DNA from: Saprospiraceae bacterium
GTDB lineage: Bacteria > Bacteroidota > Bacteroidia > Chitinophagales > Saprospiraceae
Assembly (NCBI GenBank): GCA_020630555.1
Contig: JAHDBE010000008.1
Location: 1 to 33,415 of the forward strand
Length of the DNA: 33,415 nucleotides
Direction: 5' to 3'
Below, piece after piece: positions 33,401 to 33,415 of the stretch. The position numbers and the translations under genes are program-made. Every line of letters begins with the position of its first letter. Positions within the stretch are counted from its first letter, which is position 1. The notes beneath the pieces are model-generated. The model had not been told where the DNA came from. It did no database searches and saw only the letters and a list, made by a program, of their open reading frames with translations.

Positions 33401-33415
33401 GATATGATCAGTATA

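Overview
The first ~31.07 kb look like one chromosomal segment of a Bacteroidota bacterium, probably gliding or surface-associated and perhaps Saprospiria-like (the class is a guess). The evidence is two secreted proteins with type IX secretion (T9SS) C-terminal sorting domains, a GldB gliding lipoprotein, several TAnnTTTG-type -7 promoter boxes, few Shine-Dalgarno sites, AT-rich DNA and a eukaryote-like IleRS. No rRNA, tRNA, insertion sequence, prophage or CRISPR array was seen, and no gene-free stretch exceeds about 260 bases.

Layout. 1-5.3 kb: a lipoprotein, an ECF sigma factor abutting an unusual protein with an inner-membrane helix and a C-terminal outer-membrane beta-barrel, then a large T9SS-exported protein with a complete lysyl oxidase domain. 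5.3-11.0 kb: PfkB sugar kinase, a tiny membrane protein, Xaa-Pro aminopeptidase, sigma-54 (rpoN) and a class III aminotransferase. 11.0-13.8 kb: a structured gap ending in a strong terminator (candidate small RNA), then two tandem periplasmic thioredoxin-fold paralogues. 13.8-18.7 kb: exonuclease III, a GT2 glycosyltransferase, a minus-strand gldB / 2OG-Fe(II) oxygenase / tatA run, and divergent nadC. 18.7-22.9 kb: a small outer-membrane barrel protein and the uppS-bamA pair (lipid carrier synthesis and outer-membrane assembly). 23.0-26.2 kb: a lipoprotein, then a translationally coupled trio: WecA-like GlcNAc-1-P transferase, CrcB/Fluc fluoride channel and a third thioredoxin-fold paralogue. 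26.4-27.8 kb: a second T9SS cargo protein.

Right end. The long minus-strand frame 27,864-32,069 reads as IleRS over its C-terminal ~1,070 residues and as an unrelated tetratricopeptide protein over its N-terminal ~325. The IleRS lacks its normal N-terminal ~35-40 residues, and the switch falls in a short stretch that both parents could share (residues about 325-333). From there to 33,415 the DNA is richer in G+C and carries a polyprenyl diphosphate synthase of different character. The simplest reading is a chimeric contig joining a second genome at about 31,07x-31,097; a real gene fusion is less likely but testable.

Points most worth a second look: the exported lysyl oxidase, the sigma factor with a two-membrane partner, the structured RNA candidate at ~11.06-11.21 kb, an unusual substrate-site residue in NadC, and the IleRS junction.
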